DNA of 64,000 nucleotides, from assembly GCF_019551475.1 (NCBI RefSeq), contig NZ_CP047159.1, positions 1,426,001 through 1,490,000 on the forward strand, given 5' to 3'. The notes beneath the pieces are model-generated. The model was not told the origin of the DNA. It did not search any database and saw only the letters and a list, made by a program, of their open reading frames with translations. The position numbers and the translations under genes were made by a program. The stretch comes from Prevotella sp. Rep29. Its GTDB lineage: Bacteria > Bacteroidota > Bacteroidia > Bacteroidales > Bacteroidaceae. Positions 1-7,688 of this stretch are shown here, in pieces. The first letter of the stretch is position 1. Each line of letters starts with the position of its first letter.

Positions 1-2
1 CC

Positions 3-1484
3 CGCGGGTGGGACTCCGATGCTTTCGGTACGATGCAGGGCGCAGAGACGTTCCTCAACGTGTTCGTGTTTTTCCTCATCTTTGCCGGAATCATCCTCGA
101 CAAGATGGGTGTGCGCTTCACAGCCATTCTTTCCGGCGTGGTGATGCTCATCGGTGCAGTGATTAAATGGTATGCAGTGAGTGATTCGTTTATCGGTAGC
201 GGATTGGAGACATGGTTTACCAACAACCTGAACTACATTCCCGGCTTCGACGAGTTGGGCGTCAGTCCATTCTACGAGGGCATGCCCGCCTCCGCCAAAG
301 TAGCCGCCATCGGTTTCATGATTTTCGGCTGTGGCGTCGAGATGGCTGGTATCACGGTGAGCCGTGGTATCGTGAAATGGTTCAAGGGGCGCGAGATGGC
401 GTTGGCTATGGGCTCTGAAATGGCACTCGCACGCCTCGGTGTTGCTACGTGCATGATTTTCTCACCGTTCTTTGCCAAGCTCGGCGGTGAAGTCAGCGTT
501 TCGCGCTCGGTTGCCTTTGGCGTAGTGCTGCTCTGCATTGCACTCATCATGTTTGTCGTTTACTTCTTCATGGACAAGAAGCTCGATGCACAGACGGGCG
601 AGGCAGAAGAGAAAGACGACCCATTCAAAATCAGCGACCTCGGACAGATTCTCACCTCAAGTGGCTTCTGGCTCGTAGCACTGCTCTGCGTACTCTACTA
701 TTCAGCCATTTTCCCGTTCCAGAAATATGCCGTGAACATGCTGCAGTGCAACCTCGACCTGACGGCTCCGGCTTCTGACTCGTTCTGGGCAAGCAACAGC
801 GTGACCATCGTTCAGTACGTCATTATGCTCGTTGTGGCAGCAGCCGGATTCGCAAGCAACTTCCAGAAGAACAAAGGCATGAAATACTGTCTGCTGACAA
901 TCTCTGTTGTCTCTCTCGTGGTTTACTGCTACATGGGCTACATGCGCCAGTCTGCTGAAGCCATCTTCGCCGTGTTCCCACTGCTGGCAGTGCTCATCAC
1001 GCCGATACTCGGAAGCTACGTTGACCACAAGGGAAAAGCTGCTTCGATGCTCGTACTCGGCTCGCTGCTGCTCATCGCTTGCCACCTGACATTCGCTTTC
1101 GTGCTTCCCGCATTCAAGGGAAATGGTGCCGGTGGAGTTGTCATTGCCTACCTGACGATTCTCATTCTCGGTGCATCTTTCTCGTTGGTTCCGGCATCAT
1201 TGTGGCCGAGCGTACCGAAACTTGTTGATGCCAAGGTGATTGGTTCTGCCTATGCGCTGATTTTCTGGATTCAGAACATCGGACTCTGGCTCTTCCCGCT
1301 GCTCATCGGAAAGGTGCTGACAGCGACCAATCCCGAGGGAACGCCTGCCGACCAGCTCAACTATACAGCACCGCTCATCATGTTGGCATGCTTGGGTATT
1401 GCTGCCCTGCTGTTAGGATTCATCCTCAAGATTGTTGACAAGAAGAAGCACCTCGGACTCGAGGAGCCCAACATCAAAGAATAA
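3..1484 (+). CDS. MFS transporter, 5' end outside window
   Basis: A twelve-helix-type major facilitator permease of the inner membrane; the substrate is not readable from sequence. The frame is open to the left edge: the residues before the first ATG (position 33), including WDSDAFG, align with WTSTEYG of the next gene, which lies about 55 residues into that protein. The true start is therefore upstream and the ATG at 33 is internal. The conserved loop DKMGVRF between helices 2 and 3 and the C-terminal PNIKE are shared with the neighbour at 1566, so the two are tandem paralogs, about one-third to one-half identical by eye. A strong hairpin follows the stop codon. Confidence 0.9.
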   Translation, partial: RGWDSDAFGTMQGAETFLNVFVFFLIFAGIILDKMGVRFTAILSGVVMLIGAVIKWYAVSDSFIGSGLETWFTNNLNYIPGFDELGVSPFYEGMPASAKVAAIGFMIFGCGVEMAGITVSRGIVKWFKGREMALAMGSEMALARLGVATCMIFSPFFAKLGGEVSVSRSVAFGVVLLCIALIMFVVYFFMDKKLDAQTGEAEEKDDPFKISDLGQILTSSGFWLVALLCVLYYSAIFPFQKYAVNMLQCNLDLTAPASDSFWASNSVTIVQYVIMLVVAAAGFASNFQKNKGMKYCLLTISVVSLVVYCYMGYMRQSAEAIFAVFPLLAVLITPILGSYVDHKGKAASMLVLGSLLLIACHLTFAFVLPAFKGNGAGGVVIAYLTILILGASFSLVPASLWPSVPKLVDAKVIGSAYALIFWIQNIGLWLFPLLIGKVLTATNPEGTPADQLNYTAPLIMLACLGIAALLLGFILKIVDKKKHLGLEEPNIKE

Positions 1485-1501
1485 GATTCAGAAAACAAAA
1501 C

Positions 1502-1545
1502 AGCCGCGGAGGGTTTGTAATGAACCGTCCGCGGCTTTCTTTACA
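1502..1545 (+). terminator. Rho-independent terminator after first MFS gene
   Basis: Arms AGCCGCGGA and TCCGCGGCT pair perfectly, the stem continues inward with GGTT/AACC across one mismatch, and a T-rich TTCTTT tail follows. It ends the first MFS transcript and separates the two paralogs. Confidence 0.85.
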
Positions 1546-1565
1546 TTATTATATATAACTGACGC

Positions 1566-2939
1566 ATGACCGAACAACTCCGCAGAAAACTCAGCGACTT
1601 GCCAGTGGTGCGCTGGACAGCACTCCTCATCGTTGCTTTCACCATGATGATGGGCTATTACATCACCTATCAGATGTCGCCGTTGGAGTCACTCCTCGAA
1701 TCGCCGGTAGCCAGTGGTGGCATGAACTGGACGAGCACGGAGTACGGATTCTTCTCCGGCTCCTACGGATTCATCAACGTCTTTCTCCTGATGCTGTTCT
1801 TCGGCGGACTGATTCTCGACAAGATGGGCGTCCGCTTCACGGGCATATTGGCTTGCACGCTGATGGTTGCCGGTGTACTGATGATGTATTATGCCGTCAC
1901 ATTCATCACGCCCGATGCTGCCACGCACGTCAATCTTCCCCTGCTGGGGCTTCCCGACATGATGCTCAAACGGCAAGTTATCTATTCGGCACTGGGCTTC
2001 GCCGTTTTCGGCGTGGGCAATGAGATGTGCGGCATCACCGTCTCGAAGGTCATGGTGAAATGGTTCACCGGTCATGAGATGGCACTCGCCATGGGCATAC
2101 AGGTAGGTCTTGCGCGCTTGGGAACAGGCGCCGCCATGTCCGTCAGCCTGCCGTTGGCACTCCGCCATTCGCTCTCCGCTCCCCTACTCCTGAGCTTTGT
2201 GCTCATCTCTGCAGCATTGCTCTTCTACATCGTCTATTGCGTCATGGACCGCCGGTTGGAAAAGAGCGCTCCCGCAACCGTACAACAGGGGACTGACGAC
2301 GACGAGAGCTTCCGCTTTTCCGATATCCTCGTGACGATAAAGAGCCCGGGCTTCTGGCTCGTCACGCTGCTCTGTCTGCTGTTCTACTCGGCGATGAACC
2401 CATTCTTCAACTTCGCCCCGAAGCTGATGATAGTGAAATACGGCATCTCCGAAAGCCTTGCCGGACTCATTCCCGCCATCATCCCCTTCGGAAGCATCGT
2501 GCTCACGCCACTCTTCGGAACCATATACGACCGGCGCGGATTCGGAGCCACGCTCATCATCATCGGCACGCTACTCATGGCAGTCGTGCATTTCGTCTTC
2601 TCGCTGCCCCTCCATTCCAGTCTGTTGGCAGTATCAATGATGGTCATTCTCGGACTGGCGTTCTCACTCGTGCCCAGCGCACTGTGGCCCTCCGTGCCCA
2701 AAATCATTCCACTGCGGCGTCTCGGAACAGCCTATGGCATGATTTTCTTCATACAAAACATCGGTCTGATGGCTGTCCGCATGCTGATAGGACGCGTCAA
2801 CGAGACCGACCCGTCCTACACCCGTTCGATGACCATCTTCGCCCTGTTCGGTGCAGCGGCATTCATCTCAGCCCTCCTGCTCTACGCCACCGACAAACGG
2901 AAGAAATACGGACTGCAGAAACCGAACATCCAGGAATAG
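1566..2939 (+). CDS. MFS transporter, tandem paralog
   Basis: Full-length (457 aa) major facilitator superfamily permease. A charged N-terminus (about 17 residues) is followed by roughly 12 hydrophobic helices, with the DKMGVRF loop signature after helix 2 and a hydrophilic central loop near residues 225-245. It lacks a longer loop present in the upstream paralog and ends in PNIQE. No substrate can be assigned; the family includes nitrate, sugar and organic-anion porters. The last 30 bp of its unique C-terminal coding sequence are repeated exactly downstream of the next gene (4286-4315), which marks the boundary of an inserted cassette. Confidence 0.9.
   Translation: MTEQLRRKLSDLPVVRWTALLIVAFTMMMGYYITYQMSPLESLLESPVASGGMNWTSTEYGFFSGSYGFINVFLLMLFFGGLILDKMGVRFTGILACTLMVAGVLMMYYAVTFITPDAATHVNLPLLGLPDMMLKRQVIYSALGFAVFGVGNEMCGITVSKVMVKWFTGHEMALAMGIQVGLARLGTGAAMSVSLPLALRHSLSAPLLLSFVLISAALLFYIVYCVMDRRLEKSAPATVQQGTDDDESFRFSDILVTIKSPGFWLVTLLCLLFYSAMNPFFNFAPKLMIVKYGISESLAGLIPAIIPFGSIVLTPLFGTIYDRRGFGATLIIIGTLLMAVVHFVFSLPLHSSLLAVSMMVILGLAFSLVPSALWPSVPKIIPLRRLGTAYGMIFFIQNIGLMAVRMLIGRVNETDPSYTRSMTIFALFGAAAFISALLLYATDKRKKYGLQKPNIQE
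2896..2925 (+). repeat. 30-bp direct repeat, copy 1 (inside MFS 3' end)
   Basis: This stretch, encoding the last residues before PNIQE, recurs without a mismatch at 4286-4315. Because PNI(K/Q)E is also the C-terminus of the upstream paralog, this copy is in its native setting and the downstream one is the duplicate. Confidence 0.9.
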
Positions 2940-2959
2940 ACTGGAGCGCCATACCACAG

Positions 2960-3084
2960 ACGTTTACGATGTACGACATACTTGTATGGGAACTTAAATT
3001 GCAAAAATTGCACTACTTTAGTGCATTTTTTCTCAAATATTGCACTACTTTAGTGCATTTTTTGTATCTTTGCATCGTAAACGT
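2960..3084. promoter_or_regulatory. Nested inverted repeats and promoter before the ATPase gene
   Basis: A 12-bp inverted repeat (ACGTTTACGATG at 2960-2971, CATCGTAAACGT at 3073-3084) encloses two identical 25-bp units (3007-3031 and 3039-3063). Each unit holds the palindrome TGCACTA-ctt-TAGTGCA followed by T6. The units are 32 bp apart, about three helical turns. A -7 box TATCTTTG lies at 3065-3072 with TTG at 3040-3042, so the second palindrome covers the promoter core. The palindromes could be operators for autoregulation, or tandem terminators for the upstream MFS transcript, since each is a stem followed by Ts. Confidence 0.7.
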
Positions 3085-3099
3085 TAAAAACGCAAGCTC

Positions 3100-4272
3100 A
3101 TGGATATAGCACTTGTTGAGTTTATGGAAGGACTTTTGAAGCAGACCACTTCAACGTTCCATCGGTATATGTACGACCGGATTAGCTGGGAGTCCCGTAT
3201 GTTCGGTTTGGTTGGTCCAAGAGGTGTGGGAAAGTCTACGATGATACTCCAATACATCAAGGAGCATCGAGAAAAGCGGCGTATGCTGTACGTTACTGCC
3301 GACCACTTGTATTTCTCGTCACACACACTTGCAGAAACTGTAGATGAGTTTGTCAAAGAAGGTGGTGAACAGATTTTTATCGACGAAATTCACAAGTACG
3401 AAAATTGGTCAAGGGAATTGAAACAGATATACGATTCTCACACTGACCTGATAGTAGGTTTCACGGGCTCATCCGTGCTTGACATCTATAAGGGTTTTTC
3501 CGACCTGAGCCGACGGGCACCCATTTTCATGATGCAAGGACTCAGCTTCAGGGAATACCTCTGGCTGCGCCATGCAATAGAAGTGCCTGTCTATACGTTA
3601 AGCGAGATACTTGAGAACAAAGCCCGTCTCGATGCCGCCCGTCATCCATTGCCGCTATTTAACGATTACCTCCTAAAAGGCTACTACCCTTTCTCCGATG
3701 ACTGCAATTACGAAATACGTTTGCGCCAAGTTATCAATCAAACCATGGAGGTTGACATTCCACAGTATGCCCACATGACGGCTGCTACAGGGCGCAAGTT
3801 GAAGAAACTGCTGGCCGTCATCGCCCAAAGTGTGCCCTTTAAGCCTGTGATGGATTCCCTCTCCACCGTTATTGGAGTCAGCAGGAATATTCTGCCCGAT
3901 TATTTCCTGTATATGGAGCAAGCCGGAATGATAGGTCAGTTGCGCAACGATACGGGTGGCATCCGTGGCATTGGCAAAGTCGAAAAGGTGTACCTTGACA
4001 ACACCAGCCTCGCCTACTTATTAGGCGGAGAAGCTACGGACATCGGCAATATCCGTGAGACGTTCTTCTATAATCAGATGCGAGTGACGACAGAAGTCAT
4101 CAGCTCACGCATCAGTGACTTCGAGATTGCCGGTAAGACCTTTGAGGTTGGTGGAAAAAAGAAAGGCAAGAAGCAACTTACCGATGCCGCTGAGGGATAT
4201 GTTGTCAGAGACGACATAGAATACGGATCGGGCAAAATCATTCCCCTCTGGGCATTCGGATTGACTTACTGA
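3100..4272 (+). CDS. AAA_14/DUF4143 family ATPase
   Basis: P-loop ATPase of 390 aa. Walker A is GPRGVGKST at residues 39-47 and Walker B is IFIDEIH with the acidic pair at 95-96. The second half matches the DUF4143 layout (winged-helix region, then a C-terminal restriction-endonuclease-like strand region ending IPLWAFGLTY). These proteins are common, multi-copy and poorly understood in Bacteroidetes, with suggested links to DNA or defence functions; no specific role is established here. The gene stands alone between two copies of a 30-bp repeat and has its own palindrome-rich promoter, so it looks like a self-contained mobile or cassette gene. Family assignment is firm, function is not. Confidence 0.85.
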   Translation: MDIALVEFMEGLLKQTTSTFHRYMYDRISWESRMFGLVGPRGVGKSTMILQYIKEHREKRRMLYVTADHLYFSSHTLAETVDEFVKEGGEQIFIDEIHKYENWSRELKQIYDSHTDLIVGFTGSSVLDIYKGFSDLSRRAPIFMMQGLSFREYLWLRHAIEVPVYTLSEILENKARLDAARHPLPLFNDYLLKGYYPFSDDCNYEIRLRQVINQTMEVDIPQYAHMTAATGRKLKKLLAVIAQSVPFKPVMDSLSTVIGVSRNILPDYFLYMEQAGMIGQLRNDTGGIRGIGKVEKVYLDNTSLAYLLGGEATDIGNIRETFFYNQMRVTTEVISSRISDFEIAGKTFEVGGKKKGKKQLTDAAEGYVVRDDIEYGSGKIIPLWAFGLTY

Positions 4273-4285
4273 CATCTGAGTGTCT

Positions 4286-4315
4286 AACGGAAGAAATACG
4301 GACTGCAGAAACCGA
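4286..4315 (+). repeat. 30-bp direct repeat, copy 2
   Basis: Exact copy of 2896-2925, starting 14 nt after the ATPase stop codon. It is out of context (no MFS gene here) and so marks the right edge of the inserted or duplicated segment of about 1.4 kb. Confidence 0.9.
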
Positions 4316-4346
4316 TTTTTCGGGAGCAGGCATGACCATCTAAATC

Positions 4347-4718
4347 TCAGAGTTGCTCCGACAGATTACGTCCTATCCACCAAGCGGCAACAAGGAAAAG
4401 AAAAAAGAATATAAATCTTTTGTTATGCACACGCTTATACAGACGTGGCAGCTTCGTCCGATTCCGTTCCAGTATTATCAGAAAAAGAAAGAACGGTATG
4501 ACAATGATCAAAAAAGAATTAGACATAAAAGCTTGTCGGAGTTCTCCATGAAGCAAAAAATGCAATGCCCGTTGCGAACCGCAACCCGGGCATTGCAAGC
4601 CTGTCAATGCTAAAAAGGGACATTGGGGAAATACATTATCTACAATCGGATTGAATATATAGTATATCCCCAGCACAATTGAAATGCCAATAATACTCCA
4701 AACAATTTTTGACATCAA
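4347..4718 (-). CDS. DUF2752 family membrane protein
   Basis: Small (123 aa) inner-membrane protein with three hydrophobic segments: one N-terminal, one central and one near residues 100-115. The DUF2752 signature is clear: CPFLALTGLQCPGCGSQRA with two CxxC-like cysteine clusters, then ALHFLLHG. The molecular function of the family is unknown. It sits 29 bp downstream of a TM2-domain gene on the same strand. This pairing is frequent in Bacteroidetes and suggests a shared membrane role. Confidence 0.85.
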   Translation of the reverse strand: MMSKIVWSIIGISIVLGIYYIFNPIVDNVFPQCPFLALTGLQCPGCGSQRALHFLLHGELRQAFMSNSFLIIVIPFFLFLIILERNRTKLPRLYKRVHNKRFIFFFLFLVAAWWIGRNLSEQL

Positions 4719-4747
4719 TCAACAAGTCATCTTTTTATCGCATTCCG

Positions 4748-5212
4748 TCAGAACAAAGGCAGTGTTGAGGTCGAGTTGACATATTTCCGCTCAAACTCCT
4801 CACTCTTCATCGTGAGCATCATGATACCTTGAATTAAAGTCACGACACCCCACAAACCGCAAGTCACGATAGAGAGCAGAATGCATATCAGTCCTCCTCC
4901 CGCCTTGCCAATATAGAAATAATGAATACCAAGCGTTCCTATCAAGATAGCCAATAAGCCTGCAACGCCTCGACTTTTTCCAGATGGACCAGCATCGAAG
5001 ATACCAATATCACCGCCGTCTTGAGCAACAGAGTTGATTGGAGGTATCTGCAAAACGACATTTTTTAATTCATCTACTTGCGAAGCATCAAGCCAGTTGG
5101 GAAATCCTTCAGCCCATACTTTCGTATTAGATGTCACACCCTTTCCACGAAGCTCTTCAGGAGAATACGGACCTTCCTGTTGTCCGTTAATCATAACATA
5201 ATACTTTGCCAT
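4748..5212 (-). CDS. GYF_2 (DUF4339) + TM2 domain protein
   Basis: Two domains are visible. The N-terminal about 50 residues (YYVMINGQQEGPYSPEEL... FPNWLDA) form a GYF_2/DUF4339 module, often found on membrane proteins. The second half (KSRGVAGLLAILIGTLGIHY and onward) is a TM2 domain of two helices joined by a short turn. I chose the ATG at 5212 (MAKYYV) over one 9 nt upstream because it begins right at the domain. Likely cotranscribed with the DUF2752 gene downstream. Function unknown. Confidence 0.85.
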   Translation of the reverse strand: MAKYYVMINGQQEGPYSPEELRGKGVTSNTKVWAEGFPNWLDASQVDELKNVVLQIPPINSVAQDGGDIGIFDAGPSGKSRGVAGLLAILIGTLGIHYFYIGKAGGGLICILLSIVTCGLWGVVTLIQGIMMLTMKSEEFERKYVNSTSTLPLF

Positions 5213-5336
5213 AACGCACATTTTTAATTATTAATTAATGAGAAAGCATAATTACTTGCTTAATGCAAAGATAATGAAATAAACTCCAACAAACAAATAT
5301 TATTCATAGAAATTCACTTCACCCAAATTTCTTCCC

Positions 5337-5747
5337 TCATTCATCCCTCCAACGCTCCACCTTCACGCCCTCAGCCAGCCGCTGGACGATGCATCCGTCC
5401 TTCCGACGATAGCCGGCGGGCTGGAACCTGCACTTCACACGCTTCACGTTCAAGTCGGTGCGGAACTTCTCCGGACTCTCCGCCGGCTCGCTCTCCACCG
5501 AGAGATGGAACCGCCCGAACCCATCGAGATTGACCGTCTGCCCTTCCGCCAGACAAGATTTCATCTGCTCCAACAGCTCGATGAGAATACCGCGCACCTC
5601 GCCCCGCTTGAACGTCGAGACATCCTGAATGCGCTCAGCCAGCTCGTCGATGCCCACTTCGCCCGTGCGCACCACTTTGGCATACCACTTTCCACGCGCC
5701 TTGTCATCACCAAACTTCTTCTTTTCCAATCTTACAAATACTGACAT
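5337..5747 (-). CDS. HU-like DNA-binding protein
   Basis: A 136-aa protein of the HU/IHF-like family seen in Bacteroidetes. It has an N-terminal extension (SVFVRLEKKKFG), helices around GIDELAERIQDVSTFKRGEV, the beta-turn NLDGFGRFHLSVES typical of HU, and a basic C-terminal arm (VKRVKCRFQPAGYRRKDG). It probably binds DNA as a dimer in the nucleoid; no specific target is known. It has an unusually strong ribosome-binding site (5752-5759) and lies next to a tandem palindrome array. Codon use is more GC-rich than that of the flanking small genes. Confidence 0.8.
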   Translation of the reverse strand: MSVFVRLEKKKFGDDKARGKWYAKVVRTGEVGIDELAERIQDVSTFKRGEVRGILIELLEQMKSCLAEGQTVNLDGFGRFHLSVESEPAESPEKFRTDLNVKRVKCRFQPAGYRRKDGCIVQRLAEGVKVERWRDE

Positions 5748-5751
5748 TTTG

Positions 5752-5759
5752 ACCTCCTT
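5752..5759 (-). promoter_or_regulatory. Perfect Shine-Dalgarno of the HU-like gene
   Basis: AAGGAGGT lies 5 nt before the ATG, a full match to the anti-SD. This is notable because most genes in the window have no recognisable SD, as is usual in Bacteroidetes. Confidence 0.8.
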
Positions 5760-5831
5760 ATTATTTAAAAGTTAAACATTGATTATCAGAAACATCACCG
5801 CCCGTTATCCGAGTGTTGCCCTTTCGTTAAG

Positions 5832-5950
5832 CAATCTCATACGAGTTTCCATACCAATCTCGTACGAGTTTGGTGACCAATTTCGTACGACTTTGGTAAC
5901 CAACTTCGTACGAGTTTGCTCAACAATATCGCCGTACTTGACTAACAACC
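5832..5950. repeat. Tandem palindrome array A, 23-bp period
   Basis: About five imperfect units start with CAA at 5832, 5855, 5878, 5901 and 5924. Cores CATACGA, CGTACGA, CGTACGA and CGTACGA fall at 5838, 5861, 5884 and 5907, exactly 23 bp apart, inside the wider palindrome AACTCGTACGAGTT. The fifth unit is degraded. The array fills most of the 338-bp gap between the HU-like gene and the POT gene. Two further units of the same type occur at 34463. Confidence 0.8.
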
Positions 5951-5990
5951 ATTGAACTTAGCAGCAATAATCGTGCCAATTTGCGCTTAC

Positions 5991-6024
5991 AAAAAAGCCG
6001 CTGCGCAATCACTGCGCAGCGGCT
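5991..6024 (-). terminator. Terminator of the first POT gene
   Basis: Perfect 12-bp stem AGCCGCTGCGCA/TGCGCAGCGGCT with a 5-nt loop, followed on the minus strand by six Ts. Confidence 0.9.
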
Positions 6025-6085
6025 CACGTTTTAGAACTATAAAAAAATTATTTTTAATAATGAGTTGTCATCTGTGTGAACTTCC

Positions 6086-7618
6086 TCAGCTTACTTTCTC
6101 CAAGCGTTTCATCATGGCGAACATGAAGAGGGCTGAGAGGATGCAGAGCACGAGGAATACGGTCCATACCAGTGTGAGTGGCAGCTTACCCCATAACAAA
6201 CCACCGACACTGACAAGAAGGTTTCCAATGGCTGTAGCCACAAACCATCCGCCCATCATCATACCTTTGTATTTCGGTGGCGCTACCTTGGACACGAACG
6301 AAATGCCCATAGGTGACAGAAGCAGTTCGCCGAAAGTGAGAATGAGGTAGGTTCCGATGAGCCAATTGGCTGAAACGTCGGCTACATGCAAGCCTTTCAT
6401 CTCGCCATCAACCATCCCTGTCTGTGGCATCGGCAGTCCGACTGATGCGATAATCATAACGATGAATGCTACTGCGGCAACCAACATACCGTATGCGATT
6501 TTACGCGGTGCGGAGGGTTCCTTGCCTTTCTTCGCCAGATAGGAGAAGATGAACATGGAGAATGGTGTGAGGGCCACGACGTAGAAGGGGTTGAATTGTT
6601 GGAAGATGGGTGCGCTAAGCTTGGTCACTCCATCCACGCGGGTATACTGCCAGATGAGGATGGCGATAGGTATAAGCACAAATGCACAGCTAATGCCTTT
6701 GCCTTTCGGTGTCTTACTTTGGAAGAAGCCGAATGCTCCGTAAACGATGAGCACAACGAGGAAAAGATTAAAGACATTGAACGCCATCGACTGAAGTCCC
6801 GTTGACTCTGTTTGTGTGAATTCATCGGCAAAATAAGTCAGCGAGAGTCCGTTCTGGTGGAAAGCCATCCAGAAGAAGATGACCACGGCAAATACGAGAC
6901 AGAGTGCTACGATGCGTGCCTTGGTATCTTCTTTGGAGAGTTCTTCTACGGGTTGTTCAACTGCCTGTACGGCTGCAGTCTTATTGCCTCCTTCCACGTG
7001 GCGATAGAGAGGACGGAATGCATAGTAAATCGCTATCGATACAATGAGCGATACACACGCTACTGCGAAAGCAAGGTGATAGGCGTCATTGCCCGACATA
7101 CCGAGACTGTTCTCGCCCCATTCTTTAATCTTTACTGCTGCTGTAGGTGCAAACATGGCGCCAATGTTGATTGCCATGTAGAAAAGCGAGAAAGCAGAGT
7201 CGCGTTTGTCAGCATACTTTGGGTCGTCATAGAGGTTGCCAACCATCACTTGCAGGTTGCCCTTGAAGAGTCCTGTACCGAGGGAGATAAACAACAATGC
7301 TGCAAGCATGACAAGCATAGCAACTGTGTTGCCACCCATAGGAAGGGAGAGAAGTAAATAACCGGCAAACATGATAATGATGCCAGTGGTGACCATCTTA
7401 CCGAAACCGAACTTATCAGCCATGATACCGCCTATTAGCGGAAGAAAGTAAACAAGTCCAAGGAAGGTAGAGTAAATCACTCCTGCCGTTCCGGGCTCTA
7501 ATCCGAAATTGGCTCTTAAAAACAGAGCGAAGACGGCAATCATGGTGTAGTAGCCGAAGCGCTCACCGGTGTTGGCAAGTGCCAACGCAAATAAACCTTT
7601 AGGTTGTCCTTCAAACAT
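6086..7618 (-). CDS. POT family proton-dependent peptide transporter
   Basis: Inner-membrane proton-coupled oligopeptide symporter (PTR2/POT, 510 aa). It has the family motif GERFGYYTMIAVFALFL in helix 1, the second PTR2 region near AFSLFYMAINIGAMFAP, and about 12-14 hydrophobic helices with a hydrophilic loop near residues 215-235. It imports di- and tripeptides using the proton gradient. A second POT gene lies just upstream with its own terminator, so the two are separately transcribed paralogs. Peptide uptake fits the DPP III, C69 and M23 peptidases elsewhere in the window. Confidence 0.93.
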   Translation of the reverse strand: MFEGQPKGLFALALANTGERFGYYTMIAVFALFLRANFGLEPGTAGVIYSTFLGLVYFLPLIGGIMADKFGFGKMVTTGIIIMFAGYLLLSLPMGGNTVAMLVMLAALLFISLGTGLFKGNLQVMVGNLYDDPKYADKRDSAFSLFYMAINIGAMFAPTAAVKIKEWGENSLGMSGNDAYHLAFAVACVSLIVSIAIYYAFRPLYRHVEGGNKTAAVQAVEQPVEELSKEDTKARIVALCLVFAVVIFFWMAFHQNGLSLTYFADEFTQTESTGLQSMAFNVFNLFLVVLIVYGAFGFFQSKTPKGKGISCAFVLIPIAILIWQYTRVDGVTKLSAPIFQQFNPFYVVALTPFSMFIFSYLAKKGKEPSAPRKIAYGMLVAAVAFIVMIIASVGLPMPQTGMVDGEMKGLHVADVSANWLIGTYLILTFGELLLSPMGISFVSKVAPPKYKGMMMGGWFVATAIGNLLVSVGGLLWGKLPLTLVWTVFLVLCILSALFMFAMMKRLEKVS

Positions 7619-7634
7619 AATGTCTCAATAAATT

Positions 7635-7674
7635 TAAAAAAGCGGAGACCCGTCACGAGGGCGAGTCTCCGCTT
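7635..7674 (-). terminator. Terminator of the second POT gene
   Basis: Arms AAAGCGGAGAC and GTCTCCGCTTT form an 11-bp stem around a 14-nt GC-rich loop, followed on the minus strand by a run of Ts. Confidence 0.9.
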
Positions 7675-7688
7675 TATATTTAATAATG

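Noticed and set aside
33..1484. ATG at 33 as the true start of the first MFS gene
   Set aside because: The frame is open upstream and aligns with residue 55 onward of the paralog.
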